Shown: positions 25,947 through 33,936, counted from the stretch's first letter. The stretch: 50,651 nucleotides of DNA from Pseudomonas helleri (GCF_009600315.1 NZ_WIWC01000040.1:1-50651); one strand, 5' to 3'. Program-made: numbers and translations. The notes: generated by a model not told the origin, from the sequence alone.

Positions 25947-27512
25947 ATGGAGCAAAGCATCAAGCGAATCGACGCGTCATATTCAGTGACGGGGCAGATT
26001 GATCCTGCTGATCTCAGCGTGTTGGCGGAGCAGGGTTTTCGCACTGTGATCTGCAATCGACCTGACCATGAAGGCGGCCCACAGCAACCCGACCACACCG
26101 CTGTCCAGCAAGCGGCGCAAGCCTTGGGCCTGAGCTTCGCCTACTTGCCGGTGCTGACCACGGGCGCAACACCTGAGCAAGCCGAACAGTTGCGCCAACT
26201 GCTCAACGAATTGCCCAAACCTGTTCTGGCGTACTGCCGCACGGGTAATCGGTCATCAAAGCTTTACGAAGCGGCCACGCAACCCCCGCGTGAGCTCAAG
26301 CAATACGATGTGGTTGTCGTGGGCGGAGGATCGGCCGGTATCTCCGTCACGGCCAGCCTGCTCAAGCGCAACGCCGCCTTGCGCATCGCCGTCATCGAAC
26401 CCAATAGCGAGCACTACTACCAGCCCGCATGGACGCTGGTCGGCGGCGGTGCCTACGATGTCAAAGACACCGTGCGCCCTACCGCAGAGGTGATGCCCAA
26501 AGCGGCGGTCTGGATCAAGGCATCCCTGTCGGCCTTTGCCCCGCAACGCAAGGTCGTGTTGCTGTGCGATGGCACCGAGCTGGGCTATCAACAATTGATC
26601 GTCTGCCCCGGTTTGCAGCTGGCGTGGGAAAACATCGAAGGCCTTGAAGAGACCTTGGGTAAAAACGGCGTCACGTCCAACTATCGCCACGACCTGGCCC
26701 CTTACACATGGGAGCTGGTGCGCAACCTGCGTGGGGGCAAGGCACTGTTCACCCAACCGGGTATGCCGATCAAATGCGCAGGCGCTCCGCAAAAAGCCAT
26801 GTACCTGTCCTGCGATCATTGGCGCAAACACGGTGTGCTGGATTCAATCGCAGTGGAGTTCAATCTGGCAGGCGCAGTGTTGTTCGGTGTGCCCACCTTT
26901 GTGCCACCGTTGATGAAATACGTCGAAGCCTACAATGCCCAATTGGCCTTCCAGTCCAATCTGGTCAAAGTGGATGGCCCCCACAAAACCGCCTGGTTTG
27001 ATGTGACGACGGCTGATGGGCAGGTCAACCGTGTTGAGAAATCTTTCGACCTGTTGCATGTCGTGCCGCCCCAGCAGGCGCCGGATGTGATTCGACGCAG
27101 CGAGTTGGCCGATAAAGCCGGCTGGTTCGAGACCGATCCGGCGACGTTGCAACACCCGCGGTATCCCGAAATATTTGCCTTGGGCGATGTGTGCAACACC
27201 CCCAATGCCAAAACAGCGGCGGCAGCCCGCAAGCAAGTGGTAGTGGTGGCTGACAACTTGATGGCGTTGCGCAGCAATGCCCCGTTGCCCAAGCGTTATG
27301 ACGGGTATGGTTCCTGCCCGCTGACGGTGGAAAAAGGCAAAGTGATTCTGGCCGAGTTTGGCTACGGCGGGAAATTGCTGCCCACCTTCCCGCTGGACCC
27401 GACCGTGGCGCGTCAATCGGCCTGGCTGCTCAAAGCAACGCTGCTGCCGTGGTTCTACTGGCAGGGCATGCTCAAGGGCCGCGAGTGGTTCACTGACTGC
27501 AAACCGGACTGA
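25947..27512 (+). CDS. DUF442 phosphatase/rhodanese-like domain fused to sulfide:quinone oxidoreductase
   Basis: 521 residues. The N-terminal DUF442 (Blh-type) domain, about 1-112, has the active loop 'CRTGNRS' with C97. From about 119 a flavoprotein of the SQR family follows: FAD site 'DVVVVGGGSAGISV', 'HYYQPAWTLVGGG', and cysteines C220, C277 (IKCAGAPQK) and C416 (ALGDVCNTPNAKTAA) as candidates for the redox pair. It should oxidise sulfide at the membrane and pass sulfane sulfur on for the neighbouring dioxygenase. It lies 58 bp after the repressor gene and 2 bp before the exporter gene. Confidence 0.9.
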   Translation: MEQSIKRIDASYSVTGQIDPADLSVLAEQGFRTVICNRPDHEGGPQQPDHTAVQQAAQALGLSFAYLPVLTTGATPEQAEQLRQLLNELPKPVLAYCRTGNRSSKLYEAATQPPRELKQYDVVVVGGGSAGISVTASLLKRNAALRIAVIEPNSEHYYQPAWTLVGGGAYDVKDTVRPTAEVMPKAAVWIKASLSAFAPQRKVVLLCDGTELGYQQLIVCPGLQLAWENIEGLEETLGKNGVTSNYRHDLAPYTWELVRNLRGGKALFTQPGMPIKCAGAPQKAMYLSCDHWRKHGVLDSIAVEFNLAGAVLFGVPTFVPPLMKYVEAYNAQLAFQSNLVKVDGPHKTAWFDVTTADGQVNRVEKSFDLLHVVPPQQAPDVIRRSELADKAGWFETDPATLQHPRYPEIFALGDVCNTPNAKTAAAARKQVVVVADNLMALRSNAPLPKRYDGYGSCPLTVEKGKVILAEFGYGGKLLPTFPLDPTVARQSAWLLKATLLPWFYWQGMLKGREWFTDCKPD

Positions 27513-27514
27513 GT

Positions 27515-28312
27515 ATGTTGATTATCCTCTTGGGCGTGCTGGTGGGCTTGCTGCTCGGATTGACGGGCGCAGGCGGTGGCATATTGGCCATCCCCGCGTT
27601 AACCCTGGGTCTGGGCTGGACGTTGCTTGAAGCCACTCCGGTGGCCTTGCTGGCCGTCGGCGTGGCGGCAGCAGTCGGTGCGCTGGACGGGTTGCGCAAA
27701 GGGCTGGTGCGCTACAAAGCGGCCGGGTTGATGGCTGGCGCGGGCTGGCTGGCCTCTCCGGTGGGGCTTTACCTGGCCAAGTTGTTGCCCGCAGCGGCAC
27801 TGATGGCCTTGTTTGGCGCGATCATGATGTTCGTCTCCGGACGGATGTTCCGGCAAGCCACGGACGGTTGCTCGGAGATCGACGCGGCCCACGGCAAAAA
27901 CTGCCGGATTAATCCCGACACTGGCCGGTTAGTGTGGGACACCAAGTGCTCCACCACGCTGGCCTGTATCGGTGCGGTATCGGGATTGCTCACGGGCTTG
28001 TTGGGTGTAGGGGGCGGATTTTTGATCGTGCCTGCGTTCCGCCGCTTCAGTGATGTGCCGATGCACGGCATCGTGGCCACCTCGCTGATGGTCGTGGCCC
28101 TGGTGTCGCTGGGCACCTTGGCTCACTTGCTGTATCAGGGCGTGAGCCTGTCGGGTGAAGCCTCGGTGTTCATCGGCGCGACCTTGGCCGGGATGATCGC
28201 CGGTCGGCTGATCGCCCCCAAAGTCTCGGGCAAACGAATGCAGCAGGGCTTTGCCGTTGTGTGTGCCGTCGTCAGCGTGCTGATGATGGCCAAGGTGGCT
28301 CTGATCTCGTAG
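27515..28312 (+). CDS. TauE/SafE-family sulfur-compound exporter
   Basis: A 265-residue membrane protein with about eight hydrophobic segments and the TauE signature repeats 'GLLLGLTGAGGGILAIPAL' and 'GLLTGLLGVGGGFLIVPAF'. In BigR-type operons this member probably exports sulfite or thiosulfate. It starts 2 bp after the SQR fusion gene. Its stop codon TAG (28310-28312) lies inside the first bases of REP copy 2, so the element sets the C terminus. Confidence 0.9.
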   Translation: MLIILLGVLVGLLLGLTGAGGGILAIPALTLGLGWTLLEATPVALLAVGVAAAVGALDGLRKGLVRYKAAGLMAGAGWLASPVGLYLAKLLPAAALMALFGAIMMFVSGRMFRQATDGCSEIDAAHGKNCRINPDTGRLVWDTKCSTTLACIGAVSGLLTGLLGVGGGFLIVPAFRRFSDVPMHGIVATSLMVVALVSLGTLAHLLYQGVSLSGEASVFIGATLAGMIAGRLIAPKVSGKRMQQGFAVVCAVVSVLMMAKVALIS

Positions 28313-28422
28313 CAGCTGCCGAAAGCGGCGTTCGGCGGCGTAGCCGTCGTAAATAAAGGTTATTCGGTAAACAAGTTTTACGATTGCTTCGCAACCGAAC
28401 GCAGCCTGCGGCAGCTGCTACG
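28308..28422. repeat. REP palindrome pair, copy 2
   Basis: The same outer arms as copy 1 (CGTAGCAGCTGCCG and complement) around a 115-bp unit, between the convergent exporter and cueR genes. The left arm overlaps the last codons of the exporter gene. It ends 10 bp before the cueR stop. Confidence 0.85.
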
Positions 28423-28432
28423 AGGTTTTGCA

Positions 28433-28822
28433 TCAGCCTGCCGCCAGATCCTTGAGGATCGGGCAGTCAGGGCGGTGATCGCCCTGACAGCTTTGCACCA
28501 GTTCCTCCAGGGTGTCGCGCAAGCTGCTGAGTTCGGTGATTTTCTGGTTCAGCTCGTCAATGTGTTGACGGGCAAGCGCTTTCACATCGCCACTGGCCCG
28601 TTGGCGATCCTGCCACAGCGTCAGCAATTTACCGACTTCCTCCAGTGAGAACCCCAGATCTCGCGAGCGTTTGATAAACGCCAGCGTGTGCAGGTCATCG
28701 CTGCTGTACAGACGGTAGCCGCTGTCGCTGCGATTCGCCGGTTTGAGCAAACCAATGGATTCGTAGTAGCGAATCATTTTGGCGCTCAAGCCGCTGTGTT
28801 TGGCGGCCTGGCCGATGTTCAT
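28433..28822 (-). CDS. cueR: Cu(I)-responsive MerR-family regulator CueR
   Basis: A 129-residue MerR-type activator. The N-terminal helix-turn-helix is 'MNIGQAAKHSGLSAKMIRYY', followed by a dimerisation coiled coil (about 80-110) and the copper loop C112-x7-C120 (SCQGDHRPDC), at the same positions as in E. coli CueR. The start at 28822 is chosen because AGGAGG lies 8 nt upstream, inside the end of copA; a longer frame begins at 28843. It probably activates the promoters at 31250-31280 and 31787-31817. Confidence 0.95.
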   Translation of the reverse strand: MNIGQAAKHSGLSAKMIRYYESIGLLKPANRSDSGYRLYSSDDLHTLAFIKRSRDLGFSLEEVGKLLTLWQDRQRASGDVKALARQHIDELNQKITELSSLRDTLEELVQSCQGDHRPDCPILKDLAAG

Positions 28823-28835
28823 GAAAGATGCCTCC

Positions 28836-31217
28836 TCACTCAAGGTCCTTGGGTTTCCAGAACTTCAACAGCAACGCATTGCTGACCACGCTCACACTGG
28901 AAAAGGCCATCGCTGCGCCCGCCAGTACCGGGTTCAGGAAACCGAAGGCGGCCAGCGGTATGCCTACCACGTTATAGATGAACGCCCAGAACAGATTTTG
29001 TCGGATCTTGGCGTAGGTTTTGCGGCTGATTTCCAGTGCGGCAGGCACCAGTCGCGGGTCGCCGCGCATCAGCGTGATCCCCGCAGCATGCATGGCCACG
29101 TCGGTGCCGCCACCCATCGCAATGCCAATGTCCGCCGCGGCCAGCGCAGGTGCGTCGTTAATACCATCGCCGACCATGGCCACCACGCCGGTTTTTTTCA
29201 ACTCGCTCACGGTTGCCGCTTTGTCGGCGGGCAACACTTCGGCGTGGACATCGGTGATGCCCAGTGCCTCGGCCACTACCTTGGCGCTGCCACGGTTATC
29301 GCCGGTCAACAAGTGGCTGCTGATATGCAACGCATTGAGTTGTTCAATCGCGGGCAGCGCACCGGCCTTGAGGGTGTCGCCAAAGGCAAACAGGCCCAGT
29401 ACCTGCGGCTGTGGACTTTGCTCGATCAGCCACGACAGCGTGCGACCTTCGGCTTCCCACGCGGTAGCCGAGTCGGCCAGTGTGCCCGGTGTCAGGCCGG
29501 TTTCGTCCAGCAGGCGGCGATTGCCCAGGGCTAAACGACGACCTGCCAGCGTGCCGGCAATGCCGCGCCCGGTCAGCGATTGGCTTTCAGTGACATTGGG
29601 CACGTCCAGATGGCGGGCATTGCAAGCGTCGAGAACCGCTTTGGCCAGCGGGTGCTCGCTGCCGCGCTGCAACGCCCCGGCCGCTTGCAGCACCTGCTGC
29701 TCATCGCCGTGCAGCGCTTTAAAGTGTGCAATCTGCGGCGTGCCGGACGTCAGGGTGCCGGTTTTGTCGAAGACCACGGCACTGACTTCGTGAGCGCGTT
29801 CGAGGGCTTCGGCGTCTTTTATCAAAATCCCGTGGCGGGCCGCCACACCTGTCCCGGCCATGATCGCAGTCGGTGTTGCCAGCCCCAGTGCGCAGGGGCA
29901 GGCGATCACCAGCACGGCAACGGCGTTGATCAGTGCGGTTTCAATCGGCGCGCCATACAGCCACCAGCCGAGCAAGGTGGCGAGGGCGATCAACAGCACC
30001 ACTGGAACAAACACCTGACTGACTTTATCCACCAGCTTCTGGATCGGTGCCTTGGCTGCCTGGGCGTCCTCGACCAGCCGAATGATGCGCGCCAGTACGG
30101 TTTCGGTGCCCAGCGCCAGCGTTCTGATGACCAATCGGCCTTCGCCATTAATGGCGCCGCCGGTGACGTTGTCGCCGGGCTGTTTAGGCACCGGCAAACT
30201 CTCGCCGCTGATCAAGGCTTCATCGGCGTGGCTTTGACCTTCGACCACTTCTCCGTCTACCGGGAAACGCTCGCCGGGTTTAACCAGCACCAGATCATTG
30301 AGGCGCAGGTCGCTGATGGCCACATCCTGCTCCTGACCGTCGACCACCCGCAAGGCGCGCTCAGGGCGCAACGCTTCAAGGGCGCGGATAGCGCTGGCAG
30401 TCTGACGCTTGGCGCGGCTTTCAAGGTATTTACCCAGCAGCACCAGCGCAATCACCACGGCTGAAGCTTCGAAGTACAAGTGCGGCATCTCGCCGGGTTT
30501 GGCAATGGCCCACTCGTACAGACTCAAGCCATAACCGGCGCTGGTGCCGAGGGCGACCAGCAGGTCCATATTGCCCGCACCGGCTTTGACGGCCTTCCAG
30601 GCGGCCACATAAAAGCGCGCGCCGAGAATAAATTGCACCGGTGTGGCGAGCATGAATTGTGCCCAGGCGGGCAGCATCCAGTGCACGCCAAATGGCGCCA
30701 GCAACATGGGCAGTACCAGCGGCAGCGCCAAGACGATCGCCAAGGTCAGCGCCCACCGCTCACGGTGCAGGCGTTGATGTTGATCGTCCTGAGTGGCTTG
30801 CTGATTTTCGTGCAGGCTGGCGCTGTAGCCCGCTTGGCTGACCGCGTTGATCAGGAGCGTTGGGTCAACATGGCCGAGCAGTTCGACGTGAGCCCGTTCG
30901 CTGGCAAGGTTGACGCTGACGGTTTTGACTCCAGGCACCTTGGCCAGCGCTTTTTCGACGCGGCCAGCGCACGAAGCGCACGTCATGCCGCTGATGTCCA
31001 GCTCCAGACTGCTGGACGGAACGCTGTAACCGGCTTGCTGAACGGCGTTGACCAGTGCTGGCAAGCTATCGGCCGGGGCCTCTACACGCGCCTGCTCAGT
31101 GGCCAGATTGACACTGACCGAGCTGACACCCGGCACTTTTGCCAACGCTTTCTCGACGCGCCCCGCGCAACTGGCGCAGGTCATGCCGGCAATCGGCAGA
31201 TCGAATGGGGTGGGCAC
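28836..31217 (-). CDS. copA: Cu(I)-exporting P1B-type ATPase CopA
   Basis: 793 residues. Two N-terminal heavy-metal domains carry GMTCASC (about 11-17 and 79-85). Eight membrane segments follow, with the transport motif CPC (VIACPCALGLATP), the phosphorylation site DKTGTLT near 480, the ATP-binding HP motif (SEHPLAKA) and GDGINDAP. It pumps Cu(I) from cytoplasm to periplasm. It begins with GTG, 7 nt after AGGAGG. cueR follows on the same strand 13 bp after its stop, and a CueR-type promoter lies upstream. Confidence 0.97.
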   Translation of the reverse strand: MPTPFDLPIAGMTCASCAGRVEKALAKVPGVSSVSVNLATEQARVEAPADSLPALVNAVQQAGYSVPSSSLELDISGMTCASCAGRVEKALAKVPGVKTVSVNLASERAHVELLGHVDPTLLINAVSQAGYSASLHENQQATQDDQHQRLHRERWALTLAIVLALPLVLPMLLAPFGVHWMLPAWAQFMLATPVQFILGARFYVAAWKAVKAGAGNMDLLVALGTSAGYGLSLYEWAIAKPGEMPHLYFEASAVVIALVLLGKYLESRAKRQTASAIRALEALRPERALRVVDGQEQDVAISDLRLNDLVLVKPGERFPVDGEVVEGQSHADEALISGESLPVPKQPGDNVTGGAINGEGRLVIRTLALGTETVLARIIRLVEDAQAAKAPIQKLVDKVSQVFVPVVLLIALATLLGWWLYGAPIETALINAVAVLVIACPCALGLATPTAIMAGTGVAARHGILIKDAEALERAHEVSAVVFDKTGTLTSGTPQIAHFKALHGDEQQVLQAAGALQRGSEHPLAKAVLDACNARHLDVPNVTESQSLTGRGIAGTLAGRRLALGNRRLLDETGLTPGTLADSATAWEAEGRTLSWLIEQSPQPQVLGLFAFGDTLKAGALPAIEQLNALHISSHLLTGDNRGSAKVVAEALGITDVHAEVLPADKAATVSELKKTGVVAMVGDGINDAPALAAADIGIAMGGGTDVAMHAAGITLMRGDPRLVPAALEISRKTYAKIRQNLFWAFIYNVVGIPLAAFGFLNPVLAGAAMAFSSVSVVSNALLLKFWKPKDLE

Positions 31218-31249
31218 AAACAGTCCTCCTCAAGAAGTTATCTCTCCAT

Positions 31250-31280
31250 AGAATCAACCTTGACCCGATGGCAAGGTCAA
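31250..31280 (-). promoter_or_regulatory. CueR-type promoter of copA
   Basis: Read on the minus strand: -35 TTGACC (31275-31280), a 19-bp spacer, and -10 GATTCT (31250-31255). The spacer contains the dyad ACCTTGCC-n5-GTCAAGGT (31257-31277). The long 19-bp spacer and this dyad are the hallmark of MerR-family copper promoters. Confidence 0.9.
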
Positions 31281-31320
31281 GGCTTCTTGTTGACCGTTAC
31301 TGTAGTCACTTGCGCGGGTT

Positions 31321-31701
31321 TCAATAGCCCAATGCGGCAGGTTTCAGGTAAACACCTTGCTTGCCGAGGGCCATGCGGTATTTGAGGACGTCACCGGCTT
31401 TCAAGGTGAACTGCTGGGCAGGTGGCACCAGCATGCCTGGCAAGCACCCGGGGGCCTGACCGGGCAGTAACTTGAGACGAATACCGACATTGCCTGCCGG
31501 TAAATTGAAGGAGAGCGATTGTTCCTGAAACAAACGGCCGGCCAACTGGTCATCTATATAGATGCCGATTTCGCAATTAGTGGGCACCTCAAGGCGCTCG
31601 CGGGAAATAATCAACACCCCGTAGTCCTGCGCCGCATTTGCCCACAGTGGCAAACTGGCAAGACCTAAAAGGCTGACTAGGCTCAAAGCGGACCAGCGCA
31701 T
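31321..31701 (-). CDS. Small exported protein of the copper cluster
   Basis: A 126-residue protein with a signal peptide (MRWSALSLVSLLGLASLPLWANA). The mature part is beta-rich, with two cysteines ('PTNCEIGIYIDDQLAGRL' and 'PGCLPG') and a glycine- and proline-rich middle. No family is recognised; the layout resembles periplasmic beta-sandwich proteins. The start at 31701 follows AGGA; the frame also runs to 31728. It lies between copA and copZ and is divergent from copZ, so a copper link is possible but unproven. Confidence 0.7.
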   Translation of the reverse strand: MRWSALSLVSLLGLASLPLWANAAQDYGVLIISRERLEVPTNCEIGIYIDDQLAGRLFQEQSLSFNLPAGNVGIRLKLLPGQAPGCLPGMLVPPAQQFTLKAGDVLKYRMALGKQGVYLKPAALGY

Positions 31702-31786
31702 GGCTACGTATCCTGTTCTCGATAGCAAGGCGTTCAGCTTGGCCGAGCAGGGTGTAGATTGCCAGTACGCAATCGCAGAAGGGGGC

Positions 31787-31817
31787 TTGACCTTGCCATG
31801 ATGGGAAGGTCAAAGCT
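31787..31817 (+). promoter_or_regulatory. CueR-type promoter of copZ
   Basis: -35 TTGACC (31787-31792), a 19-bp spacer and a -10-like AAAGCT (31812-31817). The dyad ACCTTGCC-n5-GGGAAGGT (31790-31810) sits in the spacer. It matches the copA promoter in layout and lies 30 bp before the copZ start. Confidence 0.88.
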
Positions 31818-31846
31818 GTCGCTATCTCAAACAAGGAGCAAGTCTT

Positions 31847-32047
31847 ATGTACGTTTACGAAGTCAAGAACATGACGTGCGGTGGCTGTGTGAATGGCGTG
31901 AAAAAGGCGGTATTAACGGTCGATCCCAATGCTCAGGTCGAGGTGGATCTGGCCAGTAAAAAGGTCACGGTTGAAAGCTCGCACCCTTCGACAGAGTTTG
32001 TTGATGCCCTGACCACGGCATCCTATGAGGCGCGAACAGCTCATTAA
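31847..32047 (+). CDS. copZ: Copper chaperone CopZ
   Basis: A 66-residue single heavy-metal-associated domain (ferredoxin-like fold) with the Cu(I) site MTCGGC (C11, C14) and the usual loop 'VDPNAQVEVDLASKKVTVES'. It carries Cu(I) to CopA and CueR in the cytoplasm. AAGGAG precedes the ATG, and a CueR-type promoter lies 30 bp upstream. REP copy 3 starts 11 bp after its stop. Confidence 0.95.
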   Translation: MYVYEVKNMTCGGCVNGVKKAVLTVDPNAQVEVDLASKKVTVESSHPSTEFVDALTTASYEARTAH

Positions 32048-32057
32048 GTCTGAAATT

Positions 32058-32173
32058 CGTAGCAGCTGCCGAAGGCTGCGTTCGGCGGCGAAGCCGTCGT
32101 AAAACCTGACACACCGAGGCGCATGGTTTTGCGATCGCTGCGCAATCGGACGTCGCCTTCGGCAACTGCTACG
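32058..32173. repeat. REP palindrome pair, copy 3
   Basis: A 116-bp unit with the same outer arms as copies 1 and 2 (right arm with one change, GGCAACTGCTACG), just after copZ. Together with copy 4 it occupies the left part of the 340-bp copZ-MFS gap. The remainder (32261-32387) is AT-rich and presumably holds the MFS promoter, which I could not place. Confidence 0.85.
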
Positions 32174-32202
32174 GATACGTCAGCGACTCGGCGCAAAACT
32201 TT

Positions 32203-32260
32203 GTAGCAGCTGCCGAAGCCGTCGTAACTCCTGACACGCCGAGGTGCATGGTTTTGCGAT
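32203..32260. repeat. Truncated REP, copy 4
   Basis: A left half only, GTAGCAGCTGCCGAAGCCGTCG then a stretch nearly identical to the centre of copy 3 (CCTGACACrCCGAGGyGCAT) up to GGTTTTGCGAT. Compared with copy 3, 19 bp between two CGAAG direct repeats are missing and the right arm is lost. It looks like a partial tandem duplicate of copy 3. Confidence 0.75.
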
Positions 32261-32387
32261 TAGGCAAATATATGGGTCACGTGACGCTTTAGCGGCTTGT
32301 TAGCTAGCTCGCTATCGTTATATTCAAGTTCTGTATCCACAGCTAGACTGTCGAACTGCGCTAACCGCAGCTCGATCTGGATACCTG

Positions 32388-33578
32388 ATGAACCTTAAAA
32401 CCATTTTGATCCTGGGCGCCTTGAGTGCCTTTGGTCCGTTGGCCATCGATTTTTATTTGCCGGGCTTCCCGGCAATGGCGACCGCTTTCGCAACGGACGA
32501 AACACAGATTCAACTGACTCTGGCCGTGTATTTTTTGGGCCTGTCCATTGGCCAATTGATCTATGGCCCCATCGCTGACCGCTATGGGCGGCGTATCCCG
32601 TTATTGGTAGGCGTAGGTCTGTTCACGCTGGCGTCTCTGGCCTGTGCGCTGGCACCGTCGCTGGAATGGCTCATCGGTGCGCGTTTTGTTCAGGCCCTGG
32701 GCGGCTGCGCAGGGATGGTGCTGTCGCGGGCGATTGTCAGCGACAAGTGCGACGCCGTAGGCGCGGCCAAGGTGTTCTCGCAGTTGATGCTGGTGATGGG
32801 GTTGGCCCCAATTCTGGCGCCAATGCTGGGCGGCCTGTTGGTCAACCTGTATGGCTGGCAGTCGATTTTTATCGTCCTGACGGTCTTCAGTGCGTTGGCG
32901 GCGCTAGCCGTTGCATTGGGGTTGCCGGAAAGCTTGCCTGATAACGTGCCGCGTCAGCCGCTCTCGGGAGCGCTTCGCCAATACGGCCGTCTGCTCAAGG
33001 ATCGCGAGTTTCTGGGTCATGCCCTGACCGGGGGGATCGCAATGGCCGGTATGTTCGCCTACATCGCCGGCTCACCCTTTGTCTTTATCAAGCTCTACGG
33101 CGTGCCCGCCGAACATTACGGCTGGCTGTTCGGCAGTAACGCGGCCGGTTTTATTTTGGTGGCGCAGATTAACGCTCGCTTGTTGGCCAATCGTGGCCCC
33201 GCCTTCTTGCTGGCACGCACGATCTGGATCTATCTGGCTGCGGGGGTTGTATTGCTGGCGGTCAGTGCCTTGCACACCCAACAACTGTGGCCGTTGCTCA
33301 TCCCGTTGTTTGTCTGCATCGCCAGTCTGGGCTGCATCATTCCCAATGCCTCGGCCTGTGCCATGAGCGGGCAGGGCGCACGAGCCGGCAGTGCTTCAGC
33401 CATGCTGGGTTGCTTGCAGTTCAGTGTGGCGGCGGGCGCTGCGTCGCTGGTGGGCGTGTTACACAATGGCACGGCCATGCCGATGGCGATGGTGATCACC
33501 TTGTGCGGCGTGTTGGCGGTGATACTCGCAGTGGCGACCCGGCGCGTTTACACCGCGCGGATCGCCGCTCAAGAGTAG
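32388..33578 (+). CDS. Bcr/CflA-family MFS drug exporter
   Basis: A 396-residue major facilitator with twelve hydrophobic segments. The start 'LGALSAFGPLAIDFYLPGFP' and the loop 2-3 motif 'GPIADRYGRRIPLLVGVGLF' are typical of the Bcr/CflA group of proton-driven exporters, including the motif C-like 'LAPILAPMLGGLLV'. The substrate is not predictable. No strong Shine-Dalgarno is seen. It is convergent with the 56-residue protein gene. Confidence 0.92.
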   Translation: MNLKTILILGALSAFGPLAIDFYLPGFPAMATAFATDETQIQLTLAVYFLGLSIGQLIYGPIADRYGRRIPLLVGVGLFTLASLACALAPSLEWLIGARFVQALGGCAGMVLSRAIVSDKCDAVGAAKVFSQLMLVMGLAPILAPMLGGLLVNLYGWQSIFIVLTVFSALAALAVALGLPESLPDNVPRQPLSGALRQYGRLLKDREFLGHALTGGIAMAGMFAYIAGSPFVFIKLYGVPAEHYGWLFGSNAAGFILVAQINARLLANRGPAFLLARTIWIYLAAGVVLLAVSALHTQQLWPLLIPLFVCIASLGCIIPNASACAMSGQGARAGSASAMLGCLQFSVAAGAASLVGVLHNGTAMPMAMVITLCGVLAVILAVATRRVYTARIAAQE

Positions 33579-33585
33579 CGTTGAG

Positions 33586-33756
33586 CTAACTGGCCAAACG
33601 CTCGGGCAGGCGGTGCGGGGCTTGCAAGCGTGCTTGCAACTTATCGACAAAGGCCCGGGCTTCGGCCTCGCTACGAAAGTTGACGGCCTGCTGGTCAAGT
33701 TGAACCTGCCAACGGCCGTCGCGGGATTTTGCTAACGCTTTCATCAGGATTTTCAT
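33586..33756 (-). CDS. Small conserved-type protein under a hairpin-masked ribosome-binding site
   Basis: 56 residues, no signal peptide or membrane segment: 'MKILMKALAKSRDGRWQVQL', then a part with 'FRSEAEARAFVDKLQARL'. It is basic, and no family name is recognised. The ATG at 33756 is chosen over a longer frame (to 33828) because AAGGAGG stands 6 nt upstream. That site lies entirely within an 11-bp stem (33759-33789). The gene follows the truncated deaminase gene on the same strand. Confidence 0.75.
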   Translation of the reverse strand: MKILMKALAKSRDGRWQVQLDQQAVNFRSEAEARAFVDKLQARLQAPHRLPERLAS

Positions 33757-33758
33757 TT

Positions 33759-33789
33759 CTGGCCTCCTTGAGTTTGCAAAGGAGGCCAG
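33759..33789 (-). promoter_or_regulatory. Hairpin sequestering the Shine-Dalgarno of the 56-residue protein gene
   Basis: On the minus-strand transcript CTGGCCTCCTT pairs perfectly with AAGGAGGCCAG across a 9-nt loop. The 3' arm contains the whole Shine-Dalgarno AAGGAGG, and the ATG begins 2 nt after the stem. This is the layout of an RNA thermometer or translational switch. There is no U-run, so it is unlikely to be a terminator. Confidence 0.7.
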
Positions 33790-33876
33790 TGTAAGCCTGA
33801 TTTCCCGGAAGAAAATGCCCGGGATCAAGTCCCTGACTGACGGTCGAAAAATGGCCGCATCTATCCCGACAACACC

Positions 33877-33936
33877 TTACGGCTTGATCAGTCGTGCATC
33901 CAGACCGTTTTGCGCCAGGCGTGTAGCCTGCTCTTA
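33877..33936 (-). other. Stop codon and still-in-frame C-terminal tail of the deaminase
   Basis: After the TAA at 33934-33936 the same frame continues for 18 codons reading EQATRLAQNGLDARLIKP, to a second TAA at 33877-33879. Family members end in a very similar tail, with a sense codon where this stop stands. It is the remnant of the original gene end. Confidence 0.85.

Noticed and set aside
28779..31385. Three long plus-strand open frames (251, 294 and 301 residues)
   Set aside because: All are antisense to copA or cueR, which have complete motif sets; their composition is low-complexity and unlike real proteins.
33759..33789. Rho-independent terminator for the MFS gene
   Set aside because: The stem is strong, but no T-run follows on either strand, it lies 180 bp past the MFS stop, and it coincides exactly with a Shine-Dalgarno.
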